Positions 50,336 to 63,600 of a DNA stretch of 64,000 nucleotides are shown here, piece after piece. Made by a program: the position numbers and the translations under genes. The stretch covers positions 17,656,078-17,720,077 of the forward strand of contig OZ037769.1 of assembly GCA_964035545.1 (NCBI GenBank), read 5' to 3'. Under the pieces are notes generated by a model, which made no database searches, was not told the origin of the DNA, and saw only the letters and a program-made list of their open reading frames with translations. The first letter of the stretch is position 1; each line of letters starts with the position of its first letter. Source of the stretch: Bugula neritina (Eukaryota > Bryozoa > Gymnolaemata > Cheilostomatida > Bugulidae).

Positions 50336-52055
50336 TGTTGCAACTTGGTGTTTTGATTTTTGAAATTTTTATGGAGCTTAATCATTCTTTAAACCATTCA
50401 CCATTAAATCACTAATTTCTGTTATTGAATGCAACTAGAGAGTAGCATGAGGTTAGGAACCTACAGCAAAAGGCCAGGGTTTCGCTTGCCCTTGCTTAGT
50501 CCCAACTCTGACTACTGTTTGCAGGTAAACATTGAAATACTTGTTCACATGTGTTGGGGCAGGTCATGGTCATGAATTACTAGACAATCTGTATAGCATT
50601 AAGTTGACTATAATATGTGTGTACCGTCACTGTATGCCTGATGAAATAACTTTTATGGACATCAATTTTAAATAGCAGGAATTTGGGATAAGGTAACTTT
50701 AGAAAATAAAGATTTAAAATAAAACATACCACTGACAGATAAAGATGAGGCTTACAGGGATGGGAAGAATAACACAGAGAGAAAAAGAGTAGAGGTTGCT
50801 GTTCCTCTGCCCATTCTGTAACACAAAAAATAGTAAATAAACTTGTTCAAAATACACTAGAAAAAAGGAAGCAATAGAAACATCACCTGTAGAATTTTTT
50901 CTATCAAATTGACAAATTTACTAGTAAATTCCAAGCATTCAGAAAACCCTCAACACTATGCTAACACTGTATAGGAGTATATATTATATATAAAGTTTCC
51001 AACTGGTTAAATAATTGAACCAACATTAAAATTCTCTACTCGTATTATACAGATGTGTGATATAAGTAGGAAATCTAGTAACCTGATGAGTTGAATATAA
51101 AACAGTATAAATTTACAGCTCTAAAACCTGCATGGTAAACCAACAAATCAAAACATCAAGGCAGACATTCACAATAAAAGTGACTGTAAAACATTAAAAT
51201 TTAATTGAAGCATTAAACATGTTCTTTTAGATAATACAGTATAGAAAATAAGTATGTTGTATAATGCATAGTAGGAGAGACTTTGACAAAATTAGCCCAA
51301 GCTAACACCCAAATGCTAGTCAGTCAAAATTGGAATATTCAGCAGATTGGGGTAAAATAATATAATTATGACATAGAAGTAAACATCAACCACCACATGT
51401 ATGTATAATCAGGTTAAGTTAAGGCACATAAAACATCCAAGTCATATCGACTTACAAAGAAGTAAATTATTATATCAGTTTAGCTTCAGTGCAACTTTTA
51501 TTTGTAATTCTTGAAAATACAACTTGATGAAAAGTTTGAAACTATTTACTTGTTGAATTGTGAGTAAATGCAAATTTGTGAACAATTGTATAGATAAATA
51601 GCTTCATCAAGGAGACATGTTATACTTAATAAGTATTACCTCCATATAGCTCTTACAGCTGACACATGCCAAGAATAATCTAGAATGAATTTGTCCAACT
51701 TTATACCCAATTGGTTTGTTGTCTAGTAGCTGACCATGTGACCATCACACCAGTTACTGTAATAATAAAGTAGTCTATGATTATGTGGTGTTGCATATGA
51801 TGAAAAACAATGAAATAAACATAAAATTCTAAATACAGCTCATTTATTACAACAGCAGTAGAAAAAACAAAAAAAAGGGAAATGGAAAAATACAAAACAA
51901 TCATATTTAATCTTGAAGATTAATCATTACTCAAATAAGTAGAAGAGTGTCATCATGCTTAATTAAGTTAAAATATGATTTGTTGAAAGAGTCATAACCC
52001 GATAAATAATAAAGCTAGCAAATATACCTGATTGTTACCAGCAAGCTAAACATAG
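50336..52055 (-). repeat. Segmental duplication copy E (partial, inverted)
   Basis: On the minus strand it starts near 52,055 in sequence matching about 31,100-31,430, then has the 31.44-kb exon-like block (51,640-51,765) and continues through 50,720-50,845 to 50,450. The promoter side is missing, so this is a truncated first unit of the tandem series. Confidence 0.75.
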
Positions 52056-53399
52056 TTACCAAGTGAGAACAAAATACTTCCCTAGTCTGGAGGCTGCTGA
52101 GTCACAATAAACTGATCAAACTATTCTTACTGACAGAGCAGACAATTTGAAATTGTGAGCCTTTGAAAATCCTAAAGAAAACAACTACCTCATCATACTC
52201 AAAGAAACTGAGAGAAGACAACTACATTATGAGAGTTCAGGAAAACAAAAGAAGACAACTACATTAGGAGCAAGCAGCAAGCTGCACAAATTTCCATTAC
52301 CAGAGTTGGCTAATAATAAAATTACAACATCACGTGAAATAGCATGGCACATTATTGATTATTAAAAACACACAATAGAATACGAATAGATATGTAACTA
52401 TACAGGTATGTAGATGATTTTTAGAAAATACTGCAAGTTTCCTCCACAAATAATTACAATATTCAAAAAGTGAATCAGAAATTTAAACAGATGGAAAATT
52501 TGGAATGTTTTACAATATTATATAATATGTGATATGGGGTTTGGGGTTTGAACTGAAAAACTGAAGAGAACTAACATAAAAATACTGAGAAGAAACAAAC
52601 AACAGCTTTTACACAAATCTGAGAAACCGTGAACAAACAGAAAAGGCAAAAGTGAAACAGAGTGAAGTGAAAACAACAGTCATAAAAGCTTTCTACGGCC
52701 TGCATGTGTTACTAATCTGAATTCAGCAGAGGAAGTGTTATATTAAGATCATTGTTGACTTTGTAAACACTATTAATCTAAATACAGTAGATTACAAGAA
52801 ACAGGCCATAATGGTGAAACTGATTGCCTCGAAATATTGAGTAGTGATTTAAAAAAATCAACTTTGGCAAAATCTGAGCATGATCATGGTGTTTAAACGG
52901 TATGAAAATACTTAATAGGGAATGAGGGAAAAACTTTCAAAACTCAAAATGAGTGAATCATATTACATACAAATTAAATGATTTTGAACAGAAAATGAGT
53001 TCAAACTGACTAACTTAAATGAATGAAAAATAGGAACAAATTACCATTCTAATATTACATAAACTCGAGTATGAAAATACAAAACATATTATATTTTTAT
53101 ACTACTATTACCTATTTGTTATTAGCATAAAAACAAACACAACTAATGGAGTAAAATTTTTACTCTATTCATAATATCAATTTGAATGATGAATATAAAT
53201 TTTCGTAGTCATATACTGATGGTAACAAAGTAGAATAGTAGCGATTATAATGATGAATGTCAATATGCATAAAACCCAATTTCCAAGAAGACTAGAACAA
53301 GTACTAAAACTAGACGAACGAAACACAAATAAAGACACCCAACTTGAAATAGCATTTCATTACAATTATGACTAATGCCAATGGTCATAGTCATGCGTA
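52056..53399. other. AT-rich subterminal DNA without genes
   Basis: No gene is visible. Three imperfect copies of an AGAAGACAACTACATTA unit lie at about 52,174-52,270. A two-unit telomere-like seed lies at 52,535-52,550. Confidence 0.55.
52535..52550 (+). repeat. Short interstitial TTTGGGG seed
   Basis: TGGGGTTTGGGGTTTG, two units in the same orientation as the terminal array and about 2.1 kb before it. Confidence 0.7.
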
Positions 53400-53870
53400 T
53401 AAGTTACCAGTAGAGGTTTGAGTTGTGGGAAAATGAAATAAAACGGGAGCCTGGAAGAGACTGAAAATGAGAATAATAATGATAATCAATATCATAATGA
53501 TAATTTAAAATATTATCATAATCATTAGGCATTGCAGTTATGATTATAATTATTATAATAATAGTTGACATTATGATTATAATCATCATCGATTTTTGTT
53601 ACCTGTGGTTATCAATATCCTATTGATATTTATTCTGATAATAAAAGCAAAAATGACAACTAATACTATAACTATTAATATTAGTTATTACTCTTACTAC
53701 TACTGTTAGTGCAAGTATTTGTGTTAGTAATACTAATAGTAATACTAATAAGCTACTAAAACTACTAACAATAGTCGAGTGAGCTACTATTACTCTATAA
53801 TCTATTGGCATTACTCAAGTCATTAGCCTTAGTGTTACTCTTACTAACATAATCTTAATGATGAAGTTTA
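53400..53870. repeat. Degenerate triplet-rich low-complexity DNA
   Basis: Texture is like 8.5-13 kb: runs of ATAATnATT and TACTAATAGTAATACTAATA. Frames translating to Ile/Met/Asp-rich peptides here are low-complexity artefacts. Confidence 0.7.
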
Positions 53871-54029
53871 GCATAAAATGAAAACGATTAAAATTAAATG
53901 CAAAGAGCCACGGCTTGAAATTTAATTGAATTAGCAGTTACTACATACATATTACTGCGACAGGGTTAACGATTCTCTAAACAGAATTTGCAGAAGACAT
54001 CAGTGTAGGTTCAGCCGAGTGAATGATGA

Positions 54030-54150
54030 ATGGCAATCCAATTAGAACCACGATTGAACACGTGCTTGTTACGTCATGTATCGTGACGCCTGACTGGCCG
54101 CGCACGGCTTTAAAATCCATGGACTGCGAATAACGGCTGTCCATTGGTTG
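54030..54150. promoter_or_regulatory. CpG-rich promoter-like block 530 bp before the terminal array
   Basis: Within about 120 bp there are a CCAAT (54,038), a CACGTG E-box (54,059), TTACGTCA, a near-CRE/AP-1 site (54,069), a GC-rich core GGCCGCGCACGG with several CpGs, and a reverse CCAAT box CCATTGG (54,141). Such density is exceptional in this AT-rich window. The direction and any transcript are unknown. Confidence 0.4.
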
Positions 54151-54677
54151 AACAAATAATAAAAAATGACAACAGACTCAAGAGAGTGCAAGCTATAGAT
54201 TAAGTGTATATATTAAGATAATTCGTTGATCAGCAACGGAAGAGGATGGGTGAAGCATACGGTTTAAAAACCATAGCCTTAAAAAGCAAAAAAGTATATA
54301 AACAATGAGGCCAATATAGTTTAAAATAGTACAAGTTTCATTCAATTTAAAATGAGGATAACTCTGTTATGCTGAAGAGTGACTGTAAGAAATGATAGAG
54401 AGGTGGAGTTGTGTACAAAACCACCAATGGAAAGTTATGTGGTTGGTATGTTAACTTCAAGCAAATATGCAAAGGTAACTTCTGAACAATTGAATGCAGC
54501 ATTATGTATCTGATCACGAGTTTGGCATACTCTCCATATATGTAGGCTTATAGTTGCTGAGTGAGCTCAGTGTAGCAAAGAGTCAGAAAACTAGCCAAAA
54601 GAGGACAACATAGGAGTATAGTTCCACTAAGTTAATCTAAAAGTTCCAATGTCATGAACAATTAATAGTTGAGTGTG

Positions 54678-57600
54678 TTTGGGGTTTGGGGTTTGGGGTT
54701 TGGGGTTTGGGGTTTGGGGTTTGGGGTTTGGGGTTTGGGGTTTGGGGTTTGGGGTTTGGGGTTTGGGGTTTGGGGTTTGGGGTTTGGGGTTTGGGGTTTG
54801 GGGTTTGGGGTTTGGGGTTTGGGGTTTGGGGTTTGGGGTTTGGGGTTTGGGGTTTGGGGTTTGGGGTTTGGGGTTTGGGGTTTGGGGTTTGGGGTTTGGG
54901 GTTTGGGGTTTGGGGTTTGGGGTTTGGGGTTTGGGGTTTGGGGTTTGGGGTTTGGGGTTTGGGGTTTGGGGTTTGGGGTTTGGGGTTTGGGGTTTGGGGT
55001 TTGGGGTTTGGGGTTTGGGGTTTGGGGTTTGGGGTTTGGGGTTTGGGGTTTGGGGTTTGGGGTTTGGGGTTTGGGGTTTGGGGTTTGGGGTTTGGGGTTT
55101 GGGGTTTGGGGTTTGGGGTTTGGGGTTTGGGGTTTGGGGTTTGGGGTTTGGGGTTTGGGGTTTGGGGTTTGGGGTTTGGGGTTTGGGGTTTGGGGTTTGG
55201 GGTTTGGGGTTTGGGGTTTGGGGTTTGGGGTTTGGGGTTTGGGGTTTGGGGTTTGGGGTTTGGGGTTTGGGGTTTGGGGTTTGGGGTTTGGGGTTTGGGG
55301 TTTGGGGTTTGGGGTTTGGGGTTTGGGGTTTGGGGTTTGGGGTTTGGGGTTTGGGGTTTGGGGTTTGGGGTTTGGGGTTTGGGGTTTGGGGTTTGGGGTT
55401 TGGGGTTTGGGGTTTGGGGTTTGGGGTTTGGGGTTTGGGGTTTGGGGTTTGGGGTTTGGGGTTTGGGGTTTGGGGTTTGGGGTTTGGGGTTTGGGGTTTG
55501 GGGTTTGGGGTTTGGGGTTTGGGGTTTGGGGTTTGGGGTTTGGGGTTTGGGGTTTGGGGTTTGGGGTTTGGGGTTTGGGGTTTGGGGTTTGGGGTTTGGG
55601 GTTTGGGGTTTGGGGTTTGGGGTTTGGGGTTTGGGGTTTGGGGTTTGGGGTTTGGGGTTTGGGGTTTGGGGTTTGGGGTTTGGGGTTTGGGGTTTGGGGT
55701 TTGGGGTTTGGGGTTTGGGGTTTGGGGTTTGGGGTTTGGGGTTTGGGGTTTGGGGTTTGGGGTTTGGGGTTTGGGGTTTGGGGTTTGGGGTTTGGGGTTT
55801 GGGGTTTGGGGTTTGGGGTTTGGGGTTTGGGGTTTGGGGTTTGGGGTTTGGGGTTTGGGGTTTGGGGTTTGGGGTTTGGGGTTTGGGGTTTGGGGTTTGG
55901 GGTTTGGGGTTTGGGGTTTGGGGTTTGGGGTTTGGGGTTTGGGGTTTGGGGTTTGGGGTTTGGGGTTTGGGGTTTGGGGTTTGGGGTTTGGGGTTTGGGG
56001 TTTGGGGTTTGGGGTTTGGGGTTTGGGGTTTGGGGTTTGGGGTTTGGGGTTTGGGGTTTGGGGTTTGGGGTTTGGGGTTTGGGGTTTGGGGTTTGGGGTT
56101 TGGGGTTTGGGGTTTGGGGTTTGGGGTTTGGGGTTTGGGGTTTGGGGTTTGGGGTTTGGGGTTTGGGGTTTGGGGTTTGGGGTTTGGGGTTTGGGGTTTG
56201 GGGTTTGGGGTTTGGGGTTTGGGGTTTGGGGTTTGGGGTTTGGGGTTTGGGGTTTGGGGTTTGGGGTTTGGGGTTTGGGGTTTGGGGTTTGGGGTTTGGG
56301 GTTTGGGGTTTGGGGTTTGGGGTTTGGGGTTTGGGGTTTGGGGTTTGGGGTTTGGGGTTTGGGGTTTGGGGTTTGGGGTTTGGGGTTTGGGGTTTGGGGT
56401 TTGGGGTTTGGGGTTTGGGGTTTGGGGTTTGGGGTTTGGGGTTTGGGGTTTGGGGTTTGGGGTTTGGGGTTTGGGGTTTGGGGTTTGGGGTTTGGGGTTT
56501 GGGGTTTGGGGTTTGGGGTTTGGGGTTTGGGGTTTGGGGTTTGGGGTTTGGGGTTTGGGGTTTGGGGTTTGGGGTTTGGGGTTTGGGGTTTGGGGTTTGG
56601 GGTTTGGGGTTTGGGGTTTGGGGTTTGGGGTTTGGGGTTTGGGGTTTGGGGTTTGGGGTTTGGGGTTTGGGGTTTGGGGTTTGGGGTTTGGGGTTTGGGG
56701 TTTGGGGTTTGGGGTTTGGGGTTTGGGGTTTGGGGTTTGGGGTTTGGGGTTTGGGGTTTGGGGTTTGGGGTTTGGGGTTTGGGGTTTGGGGTTTGGGGTT
56801 TGGGGTTTGGGGTTTGGGGTTTGGGGTTTGGGGTTTGGGGTTTGGGGTTTGGGGTTTGGGGTTTGGGGTTTGGGGTTTGGGGTTTGGGGTTTGGGGTTTG
56901 GGGTTTGGGGTTTGGGGTTTGGGGTTTGGGGTTTGGGGTTTGGGGTTTGGGGTTTGGGGTTTGGGGTTTGGGGTTTGGGGTTTGGGGTTTGGGGTTTGGG
57001 GTTTGGGGTTTGGGGTTTGGGGTTTGGGGTTTGGGGTTTGGGGTTTGGGGTTTGGGGTTTGGGGTTTGGGGTTTGGGGTTTGGGGTTTGGGGTTTGGGGT
57101 TTGGGGTTTGGGGTTTGGGGTTTGGGGTTTGGGGTTTGGGGTTTGGGGTTTGGGGTTTGGGGTTTGGGGTTTGGGGTTTGGGGTTTGGGGTTTGGGGTTT
57201 GGGGTTTGGGGTTTGGGGTTTGGGGTTTGGGGTTTGGGGTTTGGGGTTTGGGGTTTGGGGTTTGGGGTTTGGGGTTTGGGGTTTGGGGTTTGGGGTTTGG
57301 GGTTTGGGGTTTGGGGTTTGGGGTTTGGGGTTTGGGGTTTGGGGTTTGGGGTTTGGGGTTTGGGGTTTGGGGTTTGGGGTTTGGGGTTTGGGGTTTGGGG
57401 TTTGGGGTTTGGGGTTTGGGGTTTGGGGTTTGGGGTTTGGGGTTTGGGGTTTGGGGTTTGGGGTTTGGGGTTTGGGGTTTGGGGTTTGGGGTTTGGGGTT
57501 TGGGGTTTGGGGTTTGGGGTTTGGGGTTTGGGGTTTGGGGTTTGGGGTTTGGGGTTTGGGGTTTGGGGTTTGGGGTTTGGGGTTTGGGGTTTGGGGTTTG

Positions 57601-60600
57601 GGGTTTGGGGTTTGGGGTTTGGGGTTTGGGGTTTGGGGTTTGGGGTTTGGGGTTTGGGGTTTGGGGTTTGGGGTTTGGGGTTTGGGGTTTGGGGTTTGGG
57701 GTTTGGGGTTTGGGGTTTGGGGTTTGGGGTTTGGGGTTTGGGGTTTGGGGTTTGGGGTTTGGGGTTTGGGGTTTGGGGTTTGGGGTTTGGGGTTTGGGGT
57801 TTGGGGTTTGGGGTTTGGGGTTTGGGGTTTGGGGTTTGGGGTTTGGGGTTTGGGGTTTGGGGTTTGGGGTTTGGGGTTTGGGGTTTGGGGTTTGGGGTTT
57901 GGGGTTTGGGGTTTGGGGTTTGGGGTTTGGGGTTTGGGGTTTGGGGTTTGGGGTTTGGGGTTTGGGGTTTGGGGTTTGGGGTTTGGGGTTTGGGGTTTGG
58001 GGTTTGGGGTTTGGGGTTTGGGGTTTGGGGTTTGGGGTTTGGGGTTTGGGGTTTGGGGTTTGGGGTTTGGGGTTTGGGGTTTGGGGTTTGGGGTTTGGGG
58101 TTTGGGGTTTGGGGTTTGGGGTTTGGGGTTTGGGGTTTGGGGTTTGGGGTTTGGGGTTTGGGGTTTGGGGTTTGGGGTTTGGGGTTTGGGGTTTGGGGTT
58201 TGGGGTTTGGGGTTTGGGGTTTGGGGTTTGGGGTTTGGGGTTTGGGGTTTGGGGTTTGGGGTTTGGGGTTTGGGGTTTGGGGTTTGGGGTTTGGGGTTTG
58301 GGGTTTGGGGTTTGGGGTTTGGGGTTTGGGGTTTGGGGTTTGGGGTTTGGGGTTTGGGGTTTGGGGTTTGGGGTTTGGGGTTTGGGGTTTGGGGTTTGGG
58401 GTTTGGGGTTTGGGGTTTGGGGTTTGGGGTTTGGGGTTTGGGGTTTGGGGTTTGGGGTTTGGGGTTTGGGGTTTGGGGTTTGGGGTTTGGGTTTGGGGTT
58501 TGGGGTTTGGGGTTTGGGGTTTGGGGTTTGGGGTTTGGGGTTTGGGGTTTGGGGTTTGGGGTTTGGGGTTTGGGGTTTGGGGTTTGGGGTTTGGGGTTTG
58601 GGGTTTGGGGTTTGGGGTTTGGGGTTTGGGGTTTGGGGTTTGGGGTTTGGGGTTTGGGGTTTGGGGTTTGGGGTTTGGGGTTTGGGGTTTGGGGTTTGGG
58701 GTTTGGGGTTTGGGGTTTGGGGTTTGGGGTTTGGGGTTTGGGGTTTGGGGTTTGGGGTTTGGGGTTTGGGGTTTGGGGTTTGGGGTTTGGGGTTTGGGGT
58801 TTGGGGTTTGGGGTTTGGGGTTTGGGGTTTGGGGTTTGGGGTTTGGGGTTTGGGGTTTGGGGTTTGGGGTTTGGGGTTTGGGGGTTTGGGGTTTGGGGTT
58901 TGGGGTTTGGGGTTTGGGGTTTGGGGTTTGGGGTTTGGGGTTTGGGGTTTGGGGTTGGGGTTGGGGTTTGGGGTTTGGGGTTTGGGGTTTGGGGTTTGGG
59001 GTTTGGGGTTTGGGGTTTGGGGTTTGGGGTTTGGGGTTGGGGTTTGGGGTTTGGGGGTTTGGGGTTTGGGGTTTGGGGTTGGGGTTTGGGTTTGGGGGTT
59101 TGGGGTTTGGGGTTTGGGGGTTGGGGTTTGGGGTTTGGGGTTTGGGGTTTGGGGTTTGGGGTTTGGGGTTTGGGGTTTGGGGTTTGGGGTTTGGGGGTTG
59201 GGGGTTGGGGGTTGGGGTTTGGGGTTTGGGGTTTGGGGTTTGGGGTTTGGGGTTTGGGGTTTGGGGTTTGGGGTTTGGGGGTTTGGGGTTTGGGGTTTGG
59301 GGTTTGGGGTTTGGGGGTTGGGGTTTGGGGTTTGGGGTTTGGGGTTTGGGGTTTGGGGTTTGGGGTTTGGGGTTTGGGGTTTGGGGTTTTGGGGTTTGGG
59401 GTTTGGGGTTTGGGGTTTGGGGTTTGGGGGTTTGGGGTTTGGGGTTTGGGGGTTGGGGGTTTGGGGTTTGGGGTTTGGGGTTTGGGGTTTGGGGTTTGGG
59501 GTTTGGGGGTTTGGGGTTTGGGGTTTGGGGTTTGGGGTTTGGGGTTTGGGGTTTGGGGTTTGGGGTTGGGGTTTGGGGTTTGGGGTTTGGGGTTTGGGGT
59601 TTGGGGTTTGGGGTTTGGGGTTTGGGGTTTGGGGTTTGGGGTTTGGGGTTTGGGGTTTGGGGTTTGGGGTTTGGGGTTTGGGGTTTGGGGGTTTGGGGTT
59701 TGGGGTTTGGGGTTTGGGGTTTGGGGTTTGGGGTTTGGGGTTTGGGGTTTGGGGTTTGGGGTTTGGGGTTTGGGGTTTGGGGTTTGGGGTTTGGGGTTTG
59801 GGGGTTTGGGGTTTGGGGTTTGGGGTTTGGGGTTTGGGGTTGGGGTTTGGGGTTTGGGGTTTGGGGTTTGGGGTTTGGGGTTTGGGGTTTGGGGTTTGGG
59901 GTTTGGGGTTTGGGGTTTGGGGGTTTGGGGTTTGGGGTTTGGGGTTTGGGGTTTGGGGTTTGGGGTTTGGGGTTTGGGGTTTGGGGTTTGGGGTTTGGGG
60001 TTTGGGGTTTGGGGTTTGGGGTTTGGGGTTTGGGGTTTGGGGTTTGGGGTTTGGGGTTTGGGGTTTGGGGTTTGGGGTTTGGGGTTTGGGGTTTGGGGTT
60101 TGGGGTTTGGGGTTTGGGGTTTGGGGTTGGGGTTTGGGGTTTGGGGTTGGGGTTTGGGGTTTGGGGTTTGGGGTTTGGGGTTTGGGGTTTGGGGTTTGGG
60201 GTTGGGGTTTGGGGTTTGGGGTTTGGGGTTTGGGGTTTGGGGTTTGGGGTTGGGGGTTTGGGGTTTGGGGTTTGGGGTTTGGGGGTTTGGGGTTTGGGGT
60301 TTGGGGTTTGGGGTTTGGGGGTTTGGGGTTTGGGGTTTGGGGTTTGGGGTTTGGGGTTTGGGGTTTGGGGTTTGGGGTTTGGGGTTTGGGGTTTGGGGTT
60401 TGGGGTTTGGGGTTGGGGTTTGGGGTTTGGGGTTTGGGGTTGGGGTTTGGGGTTTGGGGTTTGGGGTTTGGGGTTTGGGGTTTGGGGGTTTGGGGTTTGG
60501 GGTTTGGGGTTTGGGGTTTGGGGTTTGGGGTTTGGGGTTTGGGGTTTGGGGTTTGGGGTTTGGGGTTTGGGGTTTGGGGTTTGGGGTTTGGGGTTTGGGG

Positions 60601-63600
60601 TTTGGGGTTTGGGGTTTGGGGGTTTGGGGTTTGGGTTTGGGGTTTGGGGTTTGGGGTTTGGGGTTTGGGGTTTGGGGTTTGGGGTTTGGGGTTTGGGGTT
60701 TGGGGTTTGGGGTTTGGGGTTTGGGGTTTGGGGTTTGGGGTTTGGGGTTTGGGGTTTGGGGTTTGGGGTTTGGGGTTTGGGGTTTGGGGTTTGGGGTTTG
60801 GGGTTTGGGGTTTGGGGTTTGGGTTTGGGGTTTGGGTTTGGGGTTTGGGGTTTGGGGTTTGGGGTTTGGGGTTTGGGGTTTGGGGTTTGGGGTTTGGGGT
60901 TTGGGGTTTGGGGTTTGGGGTTTGGGGTTTGGGGGTTTGGGGTTTGGGGTTTGGGGTTTGGGGTTTGGGGTTTGGGGTTTGGGGTTGGGGTTTGGGGTTT
61001 GGGGTTTGGGGTTTGGGGTTTGGGGTTTGGGGTTTTGGGGTTTGGGGTTTGGGGTTTGGGGTTTGGGGTTTGGGTTTGGGGTTTGGGGTTTGGGTTTGGG
61101 GTTTGGGGTTTGGGGTTTGGGGTTTGGGGTTTGGGGTTTGGGGTTTGGGGTTTGGGGTTTGGGGTTTGGGGTTTGGGGTTTGGGGTTGGGGTTTGGGGTT
61201 TGGGGTTTGGGGTTTGGGGTTTGGGGTTTGGGGTTTGGGGTTTGGGGTTTGGGGTTTGGGGTTTGGGGTTTGGGGTTTGGGGTTTGGGGTTTGGGGTTTG
61301 GGGTTTGGGGTTTGGGGTTTGGGGTTTGGGGTTTGGGGTTTGGGGTTTGGGGTTTGGGGTTTGGGGTTTGGGGGTTGGGGTTTGGGGTTTGGGGTTTGGG
61401 GTTTGGGGTTTGGGGTTTGGGGTTTGGGGTTTGGGGTTTGGGGTTTGGGGTTTGGGGTTTGGGGTTTGGGGTTTGGGGTTTGGGGTTTGGGGTTTGGGGT
61501 TTGGGGTTTGGGGTTTGGGGTTTGGGGTTTGGGGTTTGGGGTTTGGGGTTTGGGGTTTGGGGTTTGGGGTTTGGGGTTTGGGGTTTGGGGTTTGGGGTTT
61601 GGGGTTTGGGGTTTGGGGTTTGGGGTTTGGGGTTTGGGGTTTGGGGTTTGGGGTTTGGGGTTTGGGGTTTGGGGTTTGGGGGTTTGGGGTTTGGGGTTTG
61701 GGGTTTGGGGTTTGGGGTTTGGGGGTTGGGGTTTGGGGTTTGGGGTTTGGGGTTTGGGGTTTGGGGTTTGGGGTTTGGGGTTTGGGGTTTGGGGTTTGGG
61801 GTTTGGGGTTTGGGGTTTGGGGTTTTGGGGTTTGGGGTTTGGGGTTTGGGGTTTGGGGTTTGGGGTTTGGGGTTTGGGGTTTGGGGTTTGGGGTTTGGGG
61901 TTTGGGGTTTGGGGTTTGGGGTTTGGGGTTTGGGGTTTGGGGTTTGGGGTTTGGGGTTTGGGGGTTGGGGTATGGGGTTTGGGGTTTGGGGTTTGGGGTT
62001 TGGGGTTTGGGGTTTGGGGTTTGGGGTTTGGGGTTTGGGGTTTGGGGTTTGGGGTTTGGGGTTTGGGGTTTGGGGTTTGGGGTTTGGGGTTTGGGGTTTG
62101 GGGTTTGGGGTTTGGGGTTTGGGGTTTGGGGTTTGGGGTTTGGGGTTTGGGGTTTGGGGTTTGGGGTTTGGGGTTTGGGGTTTGGGGTTTGGGTTTGGGG
62201 TTTGGGGTTTGGGGTTTGGGGTTTGGGGTTTGGGGTTTGGGGTTTGGGGTTTGGGGTTTGGGGTTTGGGGTTTGGGGTTTGGGTTTGGGGTTTGGGGTTT
62301 GGGGTTTGGGGTTTGGGGTTTGGGGTTGGGGTTTGGGGTTTGGGGTTTGGGGTTTGGGGTTTGGGGTTTGGGGTTTGGGGTTTGGGGTTTGGGGTTTGGG
62401 GTTTGGGGTTTGGGGTTTGGGGTTTGGGGTTTGGGGTTTGGGGTTTGGGGTTTGGGGTTTGGGGTTTGGGGTTTGGGGTTTGGGGTTTGGGGTTTGGGGT
62501 TTGGGGTTTGGGGTTTGGGGTTTGGGGTTTGGGGTTTGGGGTTTGGGGTTTGGGGTTTGGGGTTTGGGGTTTGGGGTTTGGGGTTTGGGGTTTGGGGTTT
62601 GGGGTTTGGGGTTTGGGGTTTGGGGTTTGGGGTTTGGGGTTTGGGGTTTGGGGTTTGGGGTTTGGGGTTTGGGGTTTGGGGTTTGGGGTTTGGGGTTTGG
62701 GGTTTGGGGTTTGGGGTTTGGGGTTTGGGGTTTGGGGTTTGGGGTTTGGGGTTTGGGGTTTGGGGTTTGGGGTTTGGGGTTTGGGGTTTGGGGTTTGGGG
62801 TTTGGGGGTTTGGGGTTTGGGGTTTGGGGTTTGGGGTTTGGGGTTTGGGGTTTGGGGTTTGGGGTTTGGGGTTTGGGGTTTGGGGTTTGGGGTTTGGGGT
62901 TTGGGGTTGGGGTTTGGGGTTTGGGGTTTGGGGTTTGGGGTTTGGGGTTTGGGGTTTGGGGTTTGGGGTTTGGGGTTTGGGGTTTGGGGTTTGGGGTTTG
63001 GGGTTTGGGGTTTGGGGTTTGGGGTTTGGGGTTTGGGGTTTGGGGTTTGGGGTTTGGGGTTTGGGGTTTGGGGTTTGGGGTTTGGGGTTTGGGGTTTGGG
63101 GTTTGGGGTTTGGGGTTTGGGGTTTGGGGTTTGGGGTTTGGGGTTTGGGGTTTGGGGTTTGGGGTTTGGGGTTTGGGGTTTGGGGTTTGGGGTTTGGGGT
63201 TTGGGGTTTGGGGTTTGGGGTTTGGGGTTTGGGGTTTGGGGTTTGGGGTTTGGGGTTTGGGGTTTGGGGTTTGGGGTTTGGGGTTTGGGGTTTGGGGTTT
63301 GGGGTTTGGGGTTTGGGGTTTGGGGTTTGGGGTGTGGGGTTTGGGGTTTGGGGTTTGGGGTTTGGGGTTTGGGGTTTGGGGTTTGGGGTTTGGGGTTGGG
63401 GTTGGGGTTGGGGTTTGGGGTTTGGGGTTTGGGGTTTGGGGTTTGGGGTTTGGGGGTTTGGGGTTTGGGGTTTGGGGGTTGGGGTTTGGGGTTTGGGGTT
63501 TGGGGTTTGGGGGTTGGGGTTTGGGGTTTGGGGTTTGGGGTTTGGGGTTTGGGGTTTGGGGTTTGGGGTTTGGGGTTTGGGGTTTGGGGTTGGGGTTTGG

